Positions 17,164 to 25,815 of a stretch of DNA of 64,000 nucleotides are shown here, one piece after another; position 1 is the stretch's first letter, and each line of letters opens with the position of its first letter. The DNA comes from Scatomorpha sp040765295 (lineage in GTDB: Bacteria; Bacillota; Clostridia; Oscillospirales; Oscillospiraceae). Under the pieces are notes generated by a model. The model was not told the DNA's origin and ran no database searches. It saw only the letters and a list, made by a program, of their open reading frames with translations. Location of the stretch: the NCBI GenBank assembly GCA_040765295.1, contig JAXGSB010000001.1, forward strand, positions 310,001 to 374,000. Reading direction: 5' to 3'. Both the position numbers and the translations under genes were made by a program.

Positions 17164-18201
17164 TTAAAAGCCTGTCATACGATAGACAATAAATTCTTTA
17201 GCCGATTCGTCGGCCCGCTCTTCTATCATACCCACAAGAATGCTTCCGTCAGGCAGCAGTACAGCCGTGCTGGGCCACGGATAACGGGTTCCAAACAAGT
17301 CTCTGGCGCTGACAGTTCCGATGAAGGTGCCGTCAGGTTGCCAAAAACACAGATTGCGCAAGTTGCCGTCAAGCGCCATAATACCGTTAGCTGTTTCGAG
17401 TGTTGTCGTTATCGAGCCGAGGCTGTCGGGCTCGCCGAATTCCTTGCCGCCCAAGGTCATTTTAAGATTTCCGTTTAAGTCGTAAATAACAATTGCCTGC
17501 TTCTCATTTTCAACCAAACTTCCGCTGCCAAAGATGTGGTTTTCGCAGATGTCCACGCTTCTTAAAACTTTGATTTCCGCTATATTCTGCGCTTCTGTTT
17601 TCATGGCGCCGTCACGCAAGAAAATTATTTCCACATCCGGTCCGCTGAACCAGGATATGCCCCATTCTCCCGAAGGGTGCATAGCAACATTTCTGGGGCC
17701 TTTATGAGAAAATATCTGTTCGTTGTCCTTGAAGGCAATAAAGTCACGCATAAAACGAGAAACATAAAGGATGCCGTTTTTGTCCGTGCAGATTCTCTCG
17801 TACTCTTCATCGAGCTGCAGCTCATTTTCAAGTACAAACTTGTTGTCTTTAAGGCTGAACTCTTTTACCCGGCCGTCCGTGATAATGTAATAGCTGTCGC
17901 CGGCAACGGCTAAATAGGCATCAAAAACATCCTCCACAACAAGGGGCTCTTCAAAAGGTATCCACTCCGCATTAAGGGTGAAACTGCCCACCGTTTTGAT
18001 GAAAGAGCCTCCCGTAAACGGCTCGCCGCCTTCAGGAGCAATTTCCGCTTCTTCCGGCGTCTCTTCCGGGGCCGGGGCGTCAGCCGACGGTTGGGAAGAA
18101 TCGGGTGCCGGGGCTTGAGAAGATGTGTCACTCTTGCCGCAAGCGGCAAGCACAGATACCGCAAGGAGCAGTATCAATAACAGGGCAAGGGTTTTCTTCA
18201 T
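17164..18201 (-). CDS. Putative beta-propeller lipoprotein
   Basis: A signal peptide with lipobox (MKKTLALLLILLLAVSVLAAC) is followed by a Pro/Ala/Glu-rich linker (residues about 22-60). The remaining 280 residues carry repeated short beta-strand patterns (AGDSYYIITDGRVKEFSLKD, CTDKNGILYVSRFM, MHPSGEWGISWFSG, LLPDGSILVGMIEE) that look like an NHL/WD-type propeller. The ATG at 18201 follows AAGGAGG; the frame extension to 18237 is not needed. It is extracytoplasmic and anchored to the membrane. The ligand or partner is unknown. Confidence 0.7.
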   Translation of the reverse strand: MKKTLALLLILLLAVSVLAACGKSDTSSQAPAPDSSQPSADAPAPEETPEEAEIAPEGGEPFTGGSFIKTVGSFTLNAEWIPFEEPLVVEDVFDAYLAVAGDSYYIITDGRVKEFSLKDNKFVLENELQLDEEYERICTDKNGILYVSRFMRDFIAFKDNEQIFSHKGPRNVAMHPSGEWGISWFSGPDVEIIFLRDGAMKTEAQNIAEIKVLRSVDICENHIFGSGSLVENEKQAIVIYDLNGNLKMTLGGKEFGEPDSLGSITTTLETANGIMALDGNLRNLCFWQPDGTFIGTVSARDLFGTRYPWPSTAVLLPDGSILVGMIEERADESAKEFIVYRMTGF

Positions 18202-18664
18202 AACAAAATCCTCCTTAAACATAAATTCAATTTTCACAGCTTTTGTATCTTACTCAACAATGAAATACTCATCGCTCACGAGAAACAGACGGGTTGCTTA
18301 CTTAAGTTAATAATATTTGTTTTTTAAGATATTGTCAATCAAAGACGGTGTCAATTAATTTAAGCTGATTGAAAGAATTATGTTCGGTCAAGTGGAGCTA
18401 ATCAAACGGCTTGCCAACGAGAACACAGAAGAAAAAGTTAGGGCTGATTGTATCAATCACTGGCTACTGAGCTAGTTAAAGACTAAGAAGTTGATACAAT
18501 TTACTTAGAAGACTTCGCTCTCTCTTAGCTGTTATCATAACATTCAAGAAACAAAGCTCCAACACTTCTTTGATGAAGACAGCGACAGAGCCTAATGTGA
18601 TGATAGTAGAAAATCTGACAAGCAAAGAACCATAAAAGTTAATACTATTTTGATTAATTTGCTC
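18202..18664. other. Intergenic region, no convincing gene
   Basis: AT-rich stretch between the lipoprotein and the methyltransferase. One 32-codon frame at about 18379-18477 has no ribosome binding site and no recognisable motif. Composition changes here from GC-richer to AT-rich, consistent with the edge of an acquired block. Confidence 0.4.
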
Positions 18665-18693
18665 TTGAATATTATTTAAAATACCTGTATAGT
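18665..18693 (+). promoter_or_regulatory. Promoter of the DNA methyltransferase gene
   Basis: TTGAAT at 18665-18670, a 17-base spacer, then TATAGT at 18688-18693. Confidence 0.6.
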
Positions 18694-18737
18694 AGGGTAT
18701 ATAAAATTCTTCGTGTGCGAAAATGGAGGAATACCCC

Positions 18738-20144
18738 TTGTTGGCAGTAAGCGATGTCGCTAGACAACTCAAAATATCAGAACAGCATGTAAGAACTATC
18801 TTACGCAAAGGTGATTTAAAAGCTGAGATGGTTGGTAAACAATGGATAATTCTGTCTGAAGCTGTTGAGAAATATATCGAAGATTATAATATCGTAGTTG
18901 AGCCTGACGATCATCCAAATAAAAGCGATAAGCTGCCTGACCTAGTGGCCCTAAGTTTCTTTTCAGGAGCAATGGGACTTGACATAGGGCTTTCAAAGGG
19001 TGGTATTCAACCTGTACTAGCCTGTGAATTTAACAAGCATTGTCGTATGACTATAAATGTCAATAAACCTGATGTCGCTCTTATAGGCGATATAACTGAG
19101 TATTCTTCAGATAAAATTTTGGAATATGCTGGCTTACCAAAGGGTAGAAAAGTTGATGTTATAATTGGAGGCCCACCTTGCCAGGCATTTAGCTCGGCAG
19201 GGAATAGGAAAGGTTTTGAGGATAGCAGAGGCAATGTATTCTTAACGTTTATTGACCGCATCGTCGATATACAGCCCACTTACGCCGTTATTGAAAATGT
19301 TAGAGGTCTACTGTCGTCCTCGTTTCCATACTCTGATGAATTGACTCTCGAAGAGTGTGTTGAAGCAGGAATTAAGCCAATAAAAGGTGGAGCTTTGCTA
19401 CATATTCTCAAACGACTTCGTGAAGCTGGTTATAGTGTTTCGTTCGAACTATATAATGCTGCTAATTTTGGAGCTCCTCAGATTAGAGAGCGCATTGTTA
19501 TGATTGCTTATCACGGAAACGAAAAAGTGGGATATCTGACACCTACTCACTCCGAAAACGGCGAGTTTGGGTTGCCTAAATGGAAAACTTTACAGTCGGC
19601 CCTAAATAGGCTCCCTAAGGAGACTATACATAACCATATTGAATTTCCTGAGAAAAGACTAAAATATTATCGCATGCTTAAAGAGGGGCAGAATTGGCGC
19701 GACTTACCATTGAATATGCAGAAAAAGGCTATGGGGAAGTCGTTTTATCTTGGTGGTGGCAAGACAGGATTTTTTAGGAGACTGGATTTCGACAAACCTT
19801 CTCCTACCTTAGTTACACACCCTGCTATGCCTGCTACGGATCTGTGTCATCCTGTAGAGGATAGACCTCTAAGTGTCGAAGAATATAAAGTTATACAAGG
19901 ATTTCCTCTTGACTGGCAAATATGTGGTTCTATCTTAGAACAATATAAACAAATTGGTAATGCTGTTCCAATAAAACTTGGAGAGGCAATTGCAAATACG
20001 ATAATAGATCATATGAACGGTAAGCAGTCAAAAACACCTACAGGCTTTAGATTTTCGAGATATAAAAACACGGATGAGAAAACGTGGGAGAAAGAGATAC
20101 GCAAGAAACTCAATATAGGTTCCAAGCAGTTATCCATATTCTAA
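18738..20144 (+). CDS. Type II DNA (cytosine-5) methyltransferase with N-terminal HTH
   Basis: Residues 1-50 form an excisionase/MerR-type helix-turn-helix (VSDVARQLKISEQHVRTIL). The C5-methyltransferase core follows: motif I (SFFSGAMGLDIGL), motif IV with the catalytic Cys (GGPPCQAFSSAG), motif VI (ENVRGLL), motif VIII (FGAPQIRERIVMIAY) and motif X (QIGNAVP). It transfers a methyl group to cytosine C5 and protects host DNA from the convergent endonuclease. The TTG at 18738 has GGAGG at 18725-18729 with 8-base spacing, while the ATG at 18723 has no ribosome binding site, so 18738 is the likelier start. The fused HTH may give self-regulation, as known for some M proteins. Confidence 0.92.
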   Translation: MLAVSDVARQLKISEQHVRTILRKGDLKAEMVGKQWIILSEAVEKYIEDYNIVVEPDDHPNKSDKLPDLVALSFFSGAMGLDIGLSKGGIQPVLACEFNKHCRMTINVNKPDVALIGDITEYSSDKILEYAGLPKGRKVDVIIGGPPCQAFSSAGNRKGFEDSRGNVFLTFIDRIVDIQPTYAVIENVRGLLSSSFPYSDELTLEECVEAGIKPIKGGALLHILKRLREAGYSVSFELYNAANFGAPQIRERIVMIAYHGNEKVGYLTPTHSENGEFGLPKWKTLQSALNRLPKETIHNHIEFPEKRLKYYRMLKEGQNWRDLPLNMQKKAMGKSFYLGGGKTGFFRRLDFDKPSPTLVTHPAMPATDLCHPVEDRPLSVEEYKVIQGFPLDWQICGSILEQYKQIGNAVPIKLGEAIANTIIDHMNGKQSKTPTGFRFSRYKNTDEKTWEKEIRKKLNIGSKQLSIF

Positions 20145-20192
20145 AAACAAAATGTCCAGTGGCATATAGACTGCTGGGCATTTTGTTTTTTA
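20144..20192. terminator. Bidirectional terminator between methyltransferase and endonuclease
   Basis: AAAACAAAATGTCCAG (20144-20159) pairs with CTGGGCATTTTGTTTT (20174-20189), T-rich on both exits. It serves the two convergent genes. Confidence 0.8.
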
Positions 20193-20939
20193 GTATAAAC
20201 CCTCTAGTAATTCTCGTGTTTCCGCTCCTACTTCTTTAGCTATCTCTAATATTCTATCGTATGTACCTAATCCACCTAAGGTGTCCCAATAATCTCGTCC
20301 TATTAAAACCACTGGGTCAGCATGAAAGTTGAAAATTCCCATTGGTGGGCTGTGGGCATATGCAGCTCTATTTTCTCCATATGGATTGTAGTACAGGCCA
20401 AAGTATACTCTACAGGTTTGATCTGCGGATGAAAGTCTTAAAAGGTCTTGCTTGGCTACGGCTGTTTGATCTATGTTGGGTTTCACAGTCTTGATACTCA
20501 TATAGTGGTCAATACCATCTTTTAGCCACCATAGATCTGATATTACATGGTGATTTACGAGGTTTCCTGTCTTAGTCACATTCAATATTTCATCCATGGT
20601 TTCGCTCCAACTATTTGCTGGCTTGCCTGATCTAATTGCATTCATGTGATTCGTTATTGCTGCATCAACGGCAAAGTCAATCTGGATATCTGTATATTTT
20701 TGGCGAAACGCTTCAGAAGCACCTCCAGCTAATGCAACTAATCTGCTAACTTCTTCAATAACTCTCTGCCCGAAAGATGTTGAAAAGGAACGTTCAAATC
20801 GACTCCAAAACAGAGCCTCATCAGACAAAAGGGCTGCATGAAAAGGCCGATTAGTTTCCGTGTTTTGTAATCTTCGAATGGTGTTCATGACACAGTTTCT
20901 AAACTCAGTTGCGATTATATCTTTATATCTAATGTCCAT
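20190..20939 (-). CDS. TdeIII-like type II restriction endonuclease
   Basis: A 249-residue protein that I recognise as TdeIII-family by the block DHYMSIKTVKPNIDQTAVAK (about residues 150-170), then VYFGLYYNPYGENR and AHSPPMGIFNFHADPVVLIG. TdeIII cuts GGNCC; a similar target here is an inference. The YMSIKTVKPN segment resembles the (E/D)xK strand of PD-(D/E)xK nucleases. The ATG at 20939 is used; the longer frame begins with TTG at 20963. It is convergent with the methyltransferase, a common R-M arrangement. Confidence 0.78.
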   Translation of the reverse strand: MDIRYKDIIATEFRNCVMNTIRRLQNTETNRPFHAALLSDEALFWSRFERSFSTSFGQRVIEEVSRLVALAGGASEAFRQKYTDIQIDFAVDAAITNHMNAIRSGKPANSWSETMDEILNVTKTGNLVNHHVISDLWWLKDGIDHYMSIKTVKPNIDQTAVAKQDLLRLSSADQTCRVYFGLYYNPYGENRAAYAHSPPMGIFNFHADPVVLIGRDYWDTLGGLGTYDRILEIAKEVGAETRELLEGLY

Positions 20940-20993
20940 GTGTACAATCAATCCTTTCAACAACTATATATAATAGAGGATATACATTGTTTG

Positions 20994-21617
20994 ATGAGCG
21001 CATATACAAAAACACAGAATACCACAAGCTTTATTCAGGGCGGTGATGTTCCGCATATAGATGAAAAAAAGGCCGCTCAGCTTCTTCGACTCTCCGGGCT
21101 TACATACCGTCCCGGCGATCTTCTGCGTCATGGCTCCATTGGAAGTATAAAGTATAAAGGGAAAAATATCAAGATAAATGCATTCCGTTTTCCGATATTT
21201 TTAGCACGAATGTTGAAACACAAATCGAGATTTTATGTTCAAAAAAAAGAACCCCTTATCTGCTTAAGGCAATAGGCTTCAAAATGCCTATCACGTGCAA
21301 TCAAAGCGGGTTCATAAGAAAAGTATCATATAATCAAAGGACTGTCAATATTCAAGGGCTTAAGTTTGCAGATGTAAAGAAAAAATATGACATTGACGGT
21401 GATATATACTGCTGCCTTAAAGGACAATATAACAGCGAAAGCATCCCCAGCACAAGGCAACCAAAAGGCTCCTTTTAATTCGCCGGGCGATGCTTTCGCT
21501 AAAATAGAATATCACAATCCGCGAAGGCGGTCAATAGCAGTGCATGTGGCAAAAATAAATGTTGGAGAACAGAGCGGGACATTGTATAATTTTGATATAG
21601 TTAATACTGTAATTTAG
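20994..21617 (+). pseudogene. Decayed mobile-element gene, copy 1
   Basis: Three frames follow one another. 20994-21275 begins with MSAYTKTQNTTSFIQGGD and runs through DEKKAAQLLRLSGLTYRPGD. A shift at the A run 21241-21247 leads into KRTPYLLKAIGFKMPITCNQ and KFADVKKKYDIDGDIYCCLK (to 21478). A second shift near 21440 leads into SPAQGNQKAPFNSPGDAFAK and on to 21617. A second, more broken copy of the same gene lies at 22380-22840. I do not know the family; the setting next to R-M genes and IS elements points to an integrative element. Confidence 0.55.
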
Positions 21618-21737
21618 GGAATTAAACTATATCAGAGCATAAAAAAAGACGAGTTCGCGGTAGCCGATTGGCTGAAACAAGGGCAGTTTTTCTATATGCC
21701 AAACTCGGATATCGAATCAACATAATATGTTTTGGAG

Positions 21738-22358
21738 ATGAAAGTAAAAATGTTACAAAAGAAGAAATCCTCAGAAGAGCAGCAATCAAGTGATTACAAC
21801 AATACCCCGGTCTCGAAACTGGACTCAGATATAGCGGAGTTGAAAAAGGCTATATCGGACAGCAAAAAAGTGTTGAGGGCTTCGAATCAGGGTGGGATAG
21901 TAGCGGAAGCAATCAGACGAATGATAGCAATAGACGAGATGGAACTGCGGATACTGGAAGAGCAGCAATCAAATGGCAGCAACAATACCTCGGTCTCGAA
22001 ACTGGACTCAGATATAGCGGAATTGAAGAAGGCTATTTCGGGCAGTAAGGAAGTATTGAGGACTTCGAATCAGGATGGGATAGTAGCGGAAGCGATCAGA
22101 CGAGTGATAGCAATAGACGAGATGGAACTGCAGAGACTGGAAGAGTTGCGGAAGTTGGAAGAACAGCAATCAAATGGCAACAACAATACCCCGGCCTCGA
22201 AATTGGACTCAGATATAGCGGAATTGAAGAAGACTATATCGGACAGTAAGAAACTATTGAGAGCTTCAAATCAGGGTGGGATAGCAGCAGAGGCGCTCAG
22301 GCGTATGATAGTACACGACGAGATGGAACTGCGGAGACTGGAAGAGCAACAGAAATAG
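21738..22358 (+). CDS. Three-repeat coiled-coil protein of unknown function
   Basis: About 206 residues consisting almost wholly of three tandem repeats of 61-67 residues. Each has EEQQS or EQQSNG, an Asn-rich linker, then LDSDIAELKKAIS, SKKVLRASNQGGIVAEAIRR and DEMELRxLEE. Repeat starts at DNA level are 21777, 21960 and 22161. The helical, charged pattern predicts coiled coil. It starts within the fragment between the two decayed gene copies and may itself be the middle of a larger broken gene. The ribosome binding site is weak. Confidence 0.45.
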   Translation: MKVKMLQKKKSSEEQQSSDYNNTPVSKLDSDIAELKKAISDSKKVLRASNQGGIVAEAIRRMIAIDEMELRILEEQQSNGSNNTSVSKLDSDIAELKKAISGSKEVLRTSNQDGIVAEAIRRVIAIDEMELQRLEELRKLEEQQSNGNNNTPASKLDSDIAELKKTISDSKKLLRASNQGGIAAEALRRMIVHDEMELRRLEEQQK

Positions 22359-22379
22359 AAGTAGAAGAAACCGCACCTC

Positions 22380-22840
22380 CGGCGGATGTGCAGTATCAGG
22401 CGAGAGAGTATTTAAAAAACAAACGAGGACGTAGCCGCTTTTGTTGATAGTATGCAAAAAGTGACTAGCGCATATATCAAAAGCAACAAACCGGACAGCT
22501 TTATTGCTCAGAGTGAGGTTTTGTGCGCAGATAAAAAAAGAACCCCTTATCTGCTTAAGGCAATAGGCTTCCAAATGCCTATTACCTGCACTCAAAGAGA
22601 GTTCATAGGAAATATACCATAAAGCGGGGGAGTTGTAAACATTCAAGAAGTTCAGTTTGCAGATGTAAAGAAACAATATGGCATTGACTGTTAATATGTA
22701 TACCGTTGTCTTAAAGGACAACAATATAGTGAAGGCGTCCCCGGCCCAAGGTACCGTATCGGTTCCTTTGCATTTGCCAGGCAACGCCTTCACTGAAGGT
22801 AATGTATCACAATCCGCAGCGACCCGTCAATAGTGAAGCG
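22380..22840 (+). pseudogene. Decayed mobile-element gene, copy 2
   Basis: Fragments in shifting frames match copy 1 at 20994-21617: FVDSMQKVTSAYIKSNKPDS, then ADKKRTPYLLKAIGFQMPIT, a TAA at about 22619, then QFADVKKQYGID and RCLKGQQYSEGVPGP. An EETAPPADVQYQAREYL segment at 22369-22420 precedes it. It has several stops and shifts and cannot be functional. Confidence 0.5.
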
Positions 22841-22889
22841 GAAAATATTTTAACCGACGACCAACACCAAGAGCGCCTTGCCCCTCTCA

Positions 22890-22926
22890 AAAAACCCTTG
22901 ATTTTACTATAAAATCAAGGGTTTCG
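22890..22926 (+). terminator. Perfect 15-bp hairpin before IS1182
   Basis: AAACCCTTGATTTTA (22892-22906) and TAAAATCAAGGGTTT (22910-22924) pair perfectly around a 3-base loop. It is probably a terminator or the end of the decayed element. Confidence 0.6.
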
Positions 22927-22939
22927 GGATTGGTCAGAC

Positions 22940-24731
22940 TGTCCGAAAAGTGGGAAAGAAGGGCTGAAATATGTTAAAATAGTGCAAGAGGTGAGCGAAA
23001 AAGATGAAGTATATAGAAAAGAGAGATCGTATGCAAATCAACTTTCTGCCTGAATGTGTTGAGGACTATTTAGATGATGAAAACCCGGTTAGGGTGATTG
23101 ATGCATTTGTAGATTCTTTGGATATGGAAGGATTGGGATTTTCAAAATCCCAACCTGCTCAGACCGGCCGACCTGCCTATGATCCGAGAGATTTATTGAA
23201 ACTGTATATTTATGGCTATCTCAATCGAATTCGCTCCAGCCGTATGCTGATGAGAGAATGCAGGAGGAACATAGAACTTTTCTATCTGCTTGGAGAGTTA
23301 AAGCCTGACTTTCGGACTATTTCAGATTTTCGAAAGGAAAATGCATCTGCAATACGCAATACATTTCGCGCCTTTGGAAAACTGTGTATAAAGCTTGGAC
23401 TATATAATCGAGAGCTTCTGGCAATAGACGGGAGCAAAATACGAGCAGTAAACAGTAAAGATAATTGCTACAATAAAGAGGTATTGGAAAAGAAGCTGGC
23501 ACATATAGATGAGAAGATAAAGAAATATCTTGAGGAAATGGAAGAGTGCGACCAATCGGAACCTGCAACAGAAGAAGAAAACGGCAAGGTAAAAGCGGCA
23601 GTAGAAGAACTTCGTACTCGCCAAGAAAAATACGAGGGTATTTTAAAAGAGCTTCTTGAAAGCGGAGAACGGCAGATATTGACGACAGATTCTGAAGCCA
23701 GACGAATGCACTCAAAAGACGGATTTCACTGTTGCTACAATGTACAGACGGCAGTTGACAGCGGGAGCCATATGATAGCGGAGTATGAGGTTACAAACCG
23801 CAATACAGATCAAGGACTTTTATCTAAGCTTGCATCACAAGCCAAGGAGCAGCTGGAAGTATCGACAATATCGGTTGTTGCGGATAAAGGTTATGAAAGC
23901 AAGGCAGATATATTAGATTGTATCTACGACGGAACAGCTCCTACGGTTGCTCTGAAGTACGACAAGGAAGAGCGAAGCTATGACCTGCCCTATGAGGAAA
24001 ATGAGATAACGGAAGAAGAGCGAAATTCCACAAAACGGGAAGATATCGAGAAGTGCATAAAAGCGGGAGTTTTGCCTAATATCTATGAGGGCAGCGGCAT
24101 CACAGTGGAATTACAGACCAAAGGAGCAATCAGTTGTTTTGTACGAGATTCCGAGGGAAGAGTAATCTGCCCCATGGGACATGAGCTTCGGTATTCCAAA
24201 AAACGCGGCAGAAATACGGTATACAAAGATAAAGAAAGTTGTCGAGCTTGTAAAAACAAATGTACAAATGCGGAATGGAAAGAGGTCAGCTTTGGCCCTG
24301 AAACAGACTGTGTACCTGTAAAAATGTTCGGGGTTCTCACCGGGTCTGTACAGGCAATACCGCCGAATGCAAGAATCAGTCCAAATAACCACACTCTTGA
24401 TACGGGACACGTGCCGAAGAAAAAGGTAGTATTGCGCATAGAAGACAACAAAGAAAAGTTAAAAGAGCGAATGTGTCTTTCTGAGCATCCGTTCGGAACG
24501 GTAAAATGGTATAACGGTGCACATTATTTACTGTGTAAGGGCAAAGAAAAAGCCTCAGCAGAGCTGGGGCTGAGTTTTCTGGCCTACAACATAACAAGAG
24601 CAATCAATATGATAGGAGCAAAGGCACTGATAGCGGCCATGTGATGAACGGCTGCTTCATATTTTTCAAAAAAAGTGCAAAAAACAAAGAAAAATGTCCG
24701 AAAATCCGGCTTTATTCCGGCTTTTCGGACA
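22940..24731 (+). mobile_element. IS1182-family insertion sequence
   Basis: The left end TGTCCGAAAAGTGGG (22940) and the right end, read as reverse complement TGTCCGAAAAGCCGG (24731), are terminal inverted repeats. A nested inverted repeat (GTCCGAAAATCCGG / CCGGCTTTTCGGAC) marks the right end. One transposase gene fills the element. It ends 5 bases from the 3' CCA of tRNA-Ser. Confidence 0.75.
23004..24644 (+). CDS. IS1182-family transposase
   Basis: 546 residues, full length. An N-terminal DUF772-type domain (GRPAYDPRDLLKLYIYGYLN) is followed by a DDE_Tnp_1-like core with LAIDGSKIRAVNS (first D), VVADKGYESKADI (second D) and the final E in SEHPFGTVKWYNG. A zinc-binding-like cluster (SCRACKNKCTNA) lies near residue 415. 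GAGGTGA precedes the ATG at 23004. There are no internal stops, so it is potentially active. Confidence 0.92.
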   Translation: MKYIEKRDRMQINFLPECVEDYLDDENPVRVIDAFVDSLDMEGLGFSKSQPAQTGRPAYDPRDLLKLYIYGYLNRIRSSRMLMRECRRNIELFYLLGELKPDFRTISDFRKENASAIRNTFRAFGKLCIKLGLYNRELLAIDGSKIRAVNSKDNCYNKEVLEKKLAHIDEKIKKYLEEMEECDQSEPATEEENGKVKAAVEELRTRQEKYEGILKELLESGERQILTTDSEARRMHSKDGFHCCYNVQTAVDSGSHMIAEYEVTNRNTDQGLLSKLASQAKEQLEVSTISVVADKGYESKADILDCIYDGTAPTVALKYDKEERSYDLPYEENEITEEERNSTKREDIEKCIKAGVLPNIYEGSGITVELQTKGAISCFVRDSEGRVICPMGHELRYSKKRGRNTVYKDKESCRACKNKCTNAEWKEVSFGPETDCVPVKMFGVLTGSVQAIPPNARISPNNHTLDTGHVPKKKVVLRIEDNKEKLKERMCLSEHPFGTVKWYNGAHYLLCKGKEKASAELGLSFLAYNITRAINMIGAKALIAAM

Positions 24732-24736
24732 AAATG

Positions 24737-24829
24737 TGGCGGAGAAGGTGGGATTCGAACCCACGAGGGGCTTTTGACCCCTACACGATTTCCAATCGTG
24801 CGCGCTCGACCAGACTACGCGACTTCTCC
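24737..24829 (-). tRNA. tRNA-Ser (GGA)
   Basis: The minus strand folds as a class II tRNA. Acceptor arms GGAGAAG and CTTCTCC are followed by G and an encoded CCA; the T arm is GGGTTCGAATCCC. The anticodon stem-loop CGATTGGAAATCG gives anticodon GGA (reads UCC/UCU). The long variable arm GGGGTCAAAAGCCCC is typical of serine tRNA. Length 93 bases including CCA. Confidence 0.96.
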
Positions 24830-24980
24830 AAAAATATAGCTTCGTCTATGGACGCCTATTCATAATAATAAAAAAGACTCGCCTTGTCAATTAAAATTAT
24901 TGTGGTCTTGGTATGAGCAGAACTAAAAGTCCAAAAAACATATAAATAGAAAAAGAATTGAAGCAAGTCCTAAAAAAACA

Positions 24981-25009
24981 TTGAAACTTCCTGGAAAATT
25001 AGGTAGAAT
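24981..25009 (+). promoter_or_regulatory. Promoter of xpt
   Basis: TTGAAA (24981-24986), 17-base spacer, TAGAAT (25004-25009). No purine riboswitch is visible between this promoter and xpt. Confidence 0.6.
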
Positions 25010-25042
25010 GACAGTGTATTTTTTGGGGTGAGGCTGATAAAC

Positions 25043-25615
25043 TTGGAAAGGCTCAAGGAGTGCATAAAAACCGAGGGAAGAGTCCTCGGAAATGAAATAC
25101 TCAAGGTAGACTCGTTCCTAAATCACCAGATGGATCCCCTGCTTTTCGAGGAAATAGCGGAGGAGTTTTACAGGGAGTATAAAGACTGCGGAGTAAATAA
25201 GATTCTCACCATCGAGGCCTCCGGCATAGGAGTCGCCTGCATGACAGGTCTTAAATTTAAGGCTCCGGTTCTTTTTGCCAAGAAGTCCCGTTCCCGAGTC
25301 TCCGATAAGGAGAGCTACAGCGCCGAGGTCGAATCCTTCACCCACGGATGCCGAAACACCGTCTTTGTGAGCAAGCGCTACCTGGGCCCCGAGGACAGAG
25401 TTCTCGTCATCGACGATTTTTTGGCCAACGGCGAAGCCCTGAGAGGCCTGTTCGAGATTTGCCGCCTGGCGGATGCCGAAATCGTGGGCGCCGGAATTGT
25501 AATCGAGAAGGCCTTCCAGCACGGCGGAGCTAAACTCCGAGAAGAAGGTCACAGAATCTGCTCACTTGCCCGAATCGCCTCTATGAGCGAGAGCGAGGGC
25601 GTCAAGTTCGTATAG
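25043..25615 (+). CDS. xpt: Xanthine phosphoribosyltransferase
   Basis: About 190 residues that match Xpt throughout: LKVDSFLNHQMDPLL near the N-terminus, IEASGIGVACMTGLKFKAPV, the PRPP-binding loop VLVIDDFLANGEALRGL, and GIVIEKAFQHG. It converts xanthine and PRPP to XMP in purine salvage. The TTG at 25043 is preferred to the GTG at 25028 because it aligns with the usual Xpt N-terminus (LERLKECIKTEG) and places GGTGAGG at correct spacing. The following transporter operon has its own riboswitch, so salvage and uptake are neighbours with separate control. Confidence 0.92.
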   Translation: MERLKECIKTEGRVLGNEILKVDSFLNHQMDPLLFEEIAEEFYREYKDCGVNKILTIEASGIGVACMTGLKFKAPVLFAKKSRSRVSDKESYSAEVESFTHGCRNTVFVSKRYLGPEDRVLVIDDFLANGEALRGLFEICRLADAEIVGAGIVIEKAFQHGGAKLREEGHRICSLARIASMSESEGVKFV

Positions 25616-25642
25616 TTCGAACAGTCAATTTAATAAAAAAGC

Positions 25643-25712
25643 ATTCGATATATTTCGGGGGAAATGGCCCCGCTGTCTCTACCCGGCGACCTATTTGCCG
25701 GACTATCGATGA
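25643..25712 (+). promoter_or_regulatory. Purine (guanine-type) riboswitch aptamer
   Basis: P1 is TCGATA (25645-25650) with TATCGA (25704-25709). P2 is CGGGG/CCCCG with loop GAAATGG, J2/3 is TGTCTCTACC, and P3 is CCGGC/GCCGG with loop GACCTATTT. J3/1 is ACTAT; its C is the specificity base of guanine/hypoxanthine aptamers (adenine aptamers have U). The L2 and L3 loops differ slightly from the usual GATATGG and CCGTAAA. Confidence 0.85.
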
Positions 25713-25762
25713 AAGTTTGGCGTTTTGTCCTCTTCATCGTATAGAGACAAAACGCAATTTTA
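25706..25762 (+). terminator. Riboswitch-controlled intrinsic terminator and antiterminator
   Basis: GCGTTTTGTC (25720-25729) pairs with GACAAAACGC (25746-25755), followed by AATTTTAAT. The 3' half of P1 with its extension (CGATGAA, 25707-25713) can instead pair with TTCATCG (25733-25739) in the terminator loop as an antiterminator. Guanine binding stabilises P1 and so favours termination: an OFF switch. Confidence 0.8.
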
Positions 25763-25815
25763 ATGCTCTCTATCCCCAAAAGGGGTTTGAGATAAATTAT
25801 TTGGAGGAAGACAGA

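Noticed and set aside
18379..18477. A 32-codon frame in the gap before the methyltransferase
   Set aside because: No ribosome binding site and no family resemblance; kept only as a note in the intergenic entry.
21774..22350. CRISPR array suggested by tandem repeats
   Set aside because: Repeats are about 183-201 bases, in frame, and encode helical protein repeats; there are no spacers.
24737..24829. tRNA-Ser as a live attachment site
   Set aside because: No integrase gene and no visible repeat of the tRNA end in the window; reported only as a low-interest idea.
24892..25042. Possible second purine riboswitch before xpt
   Set aside because: The xpt leader is short and lacks the P2/P3 arms and the TCTACC and ACTAT core segments.
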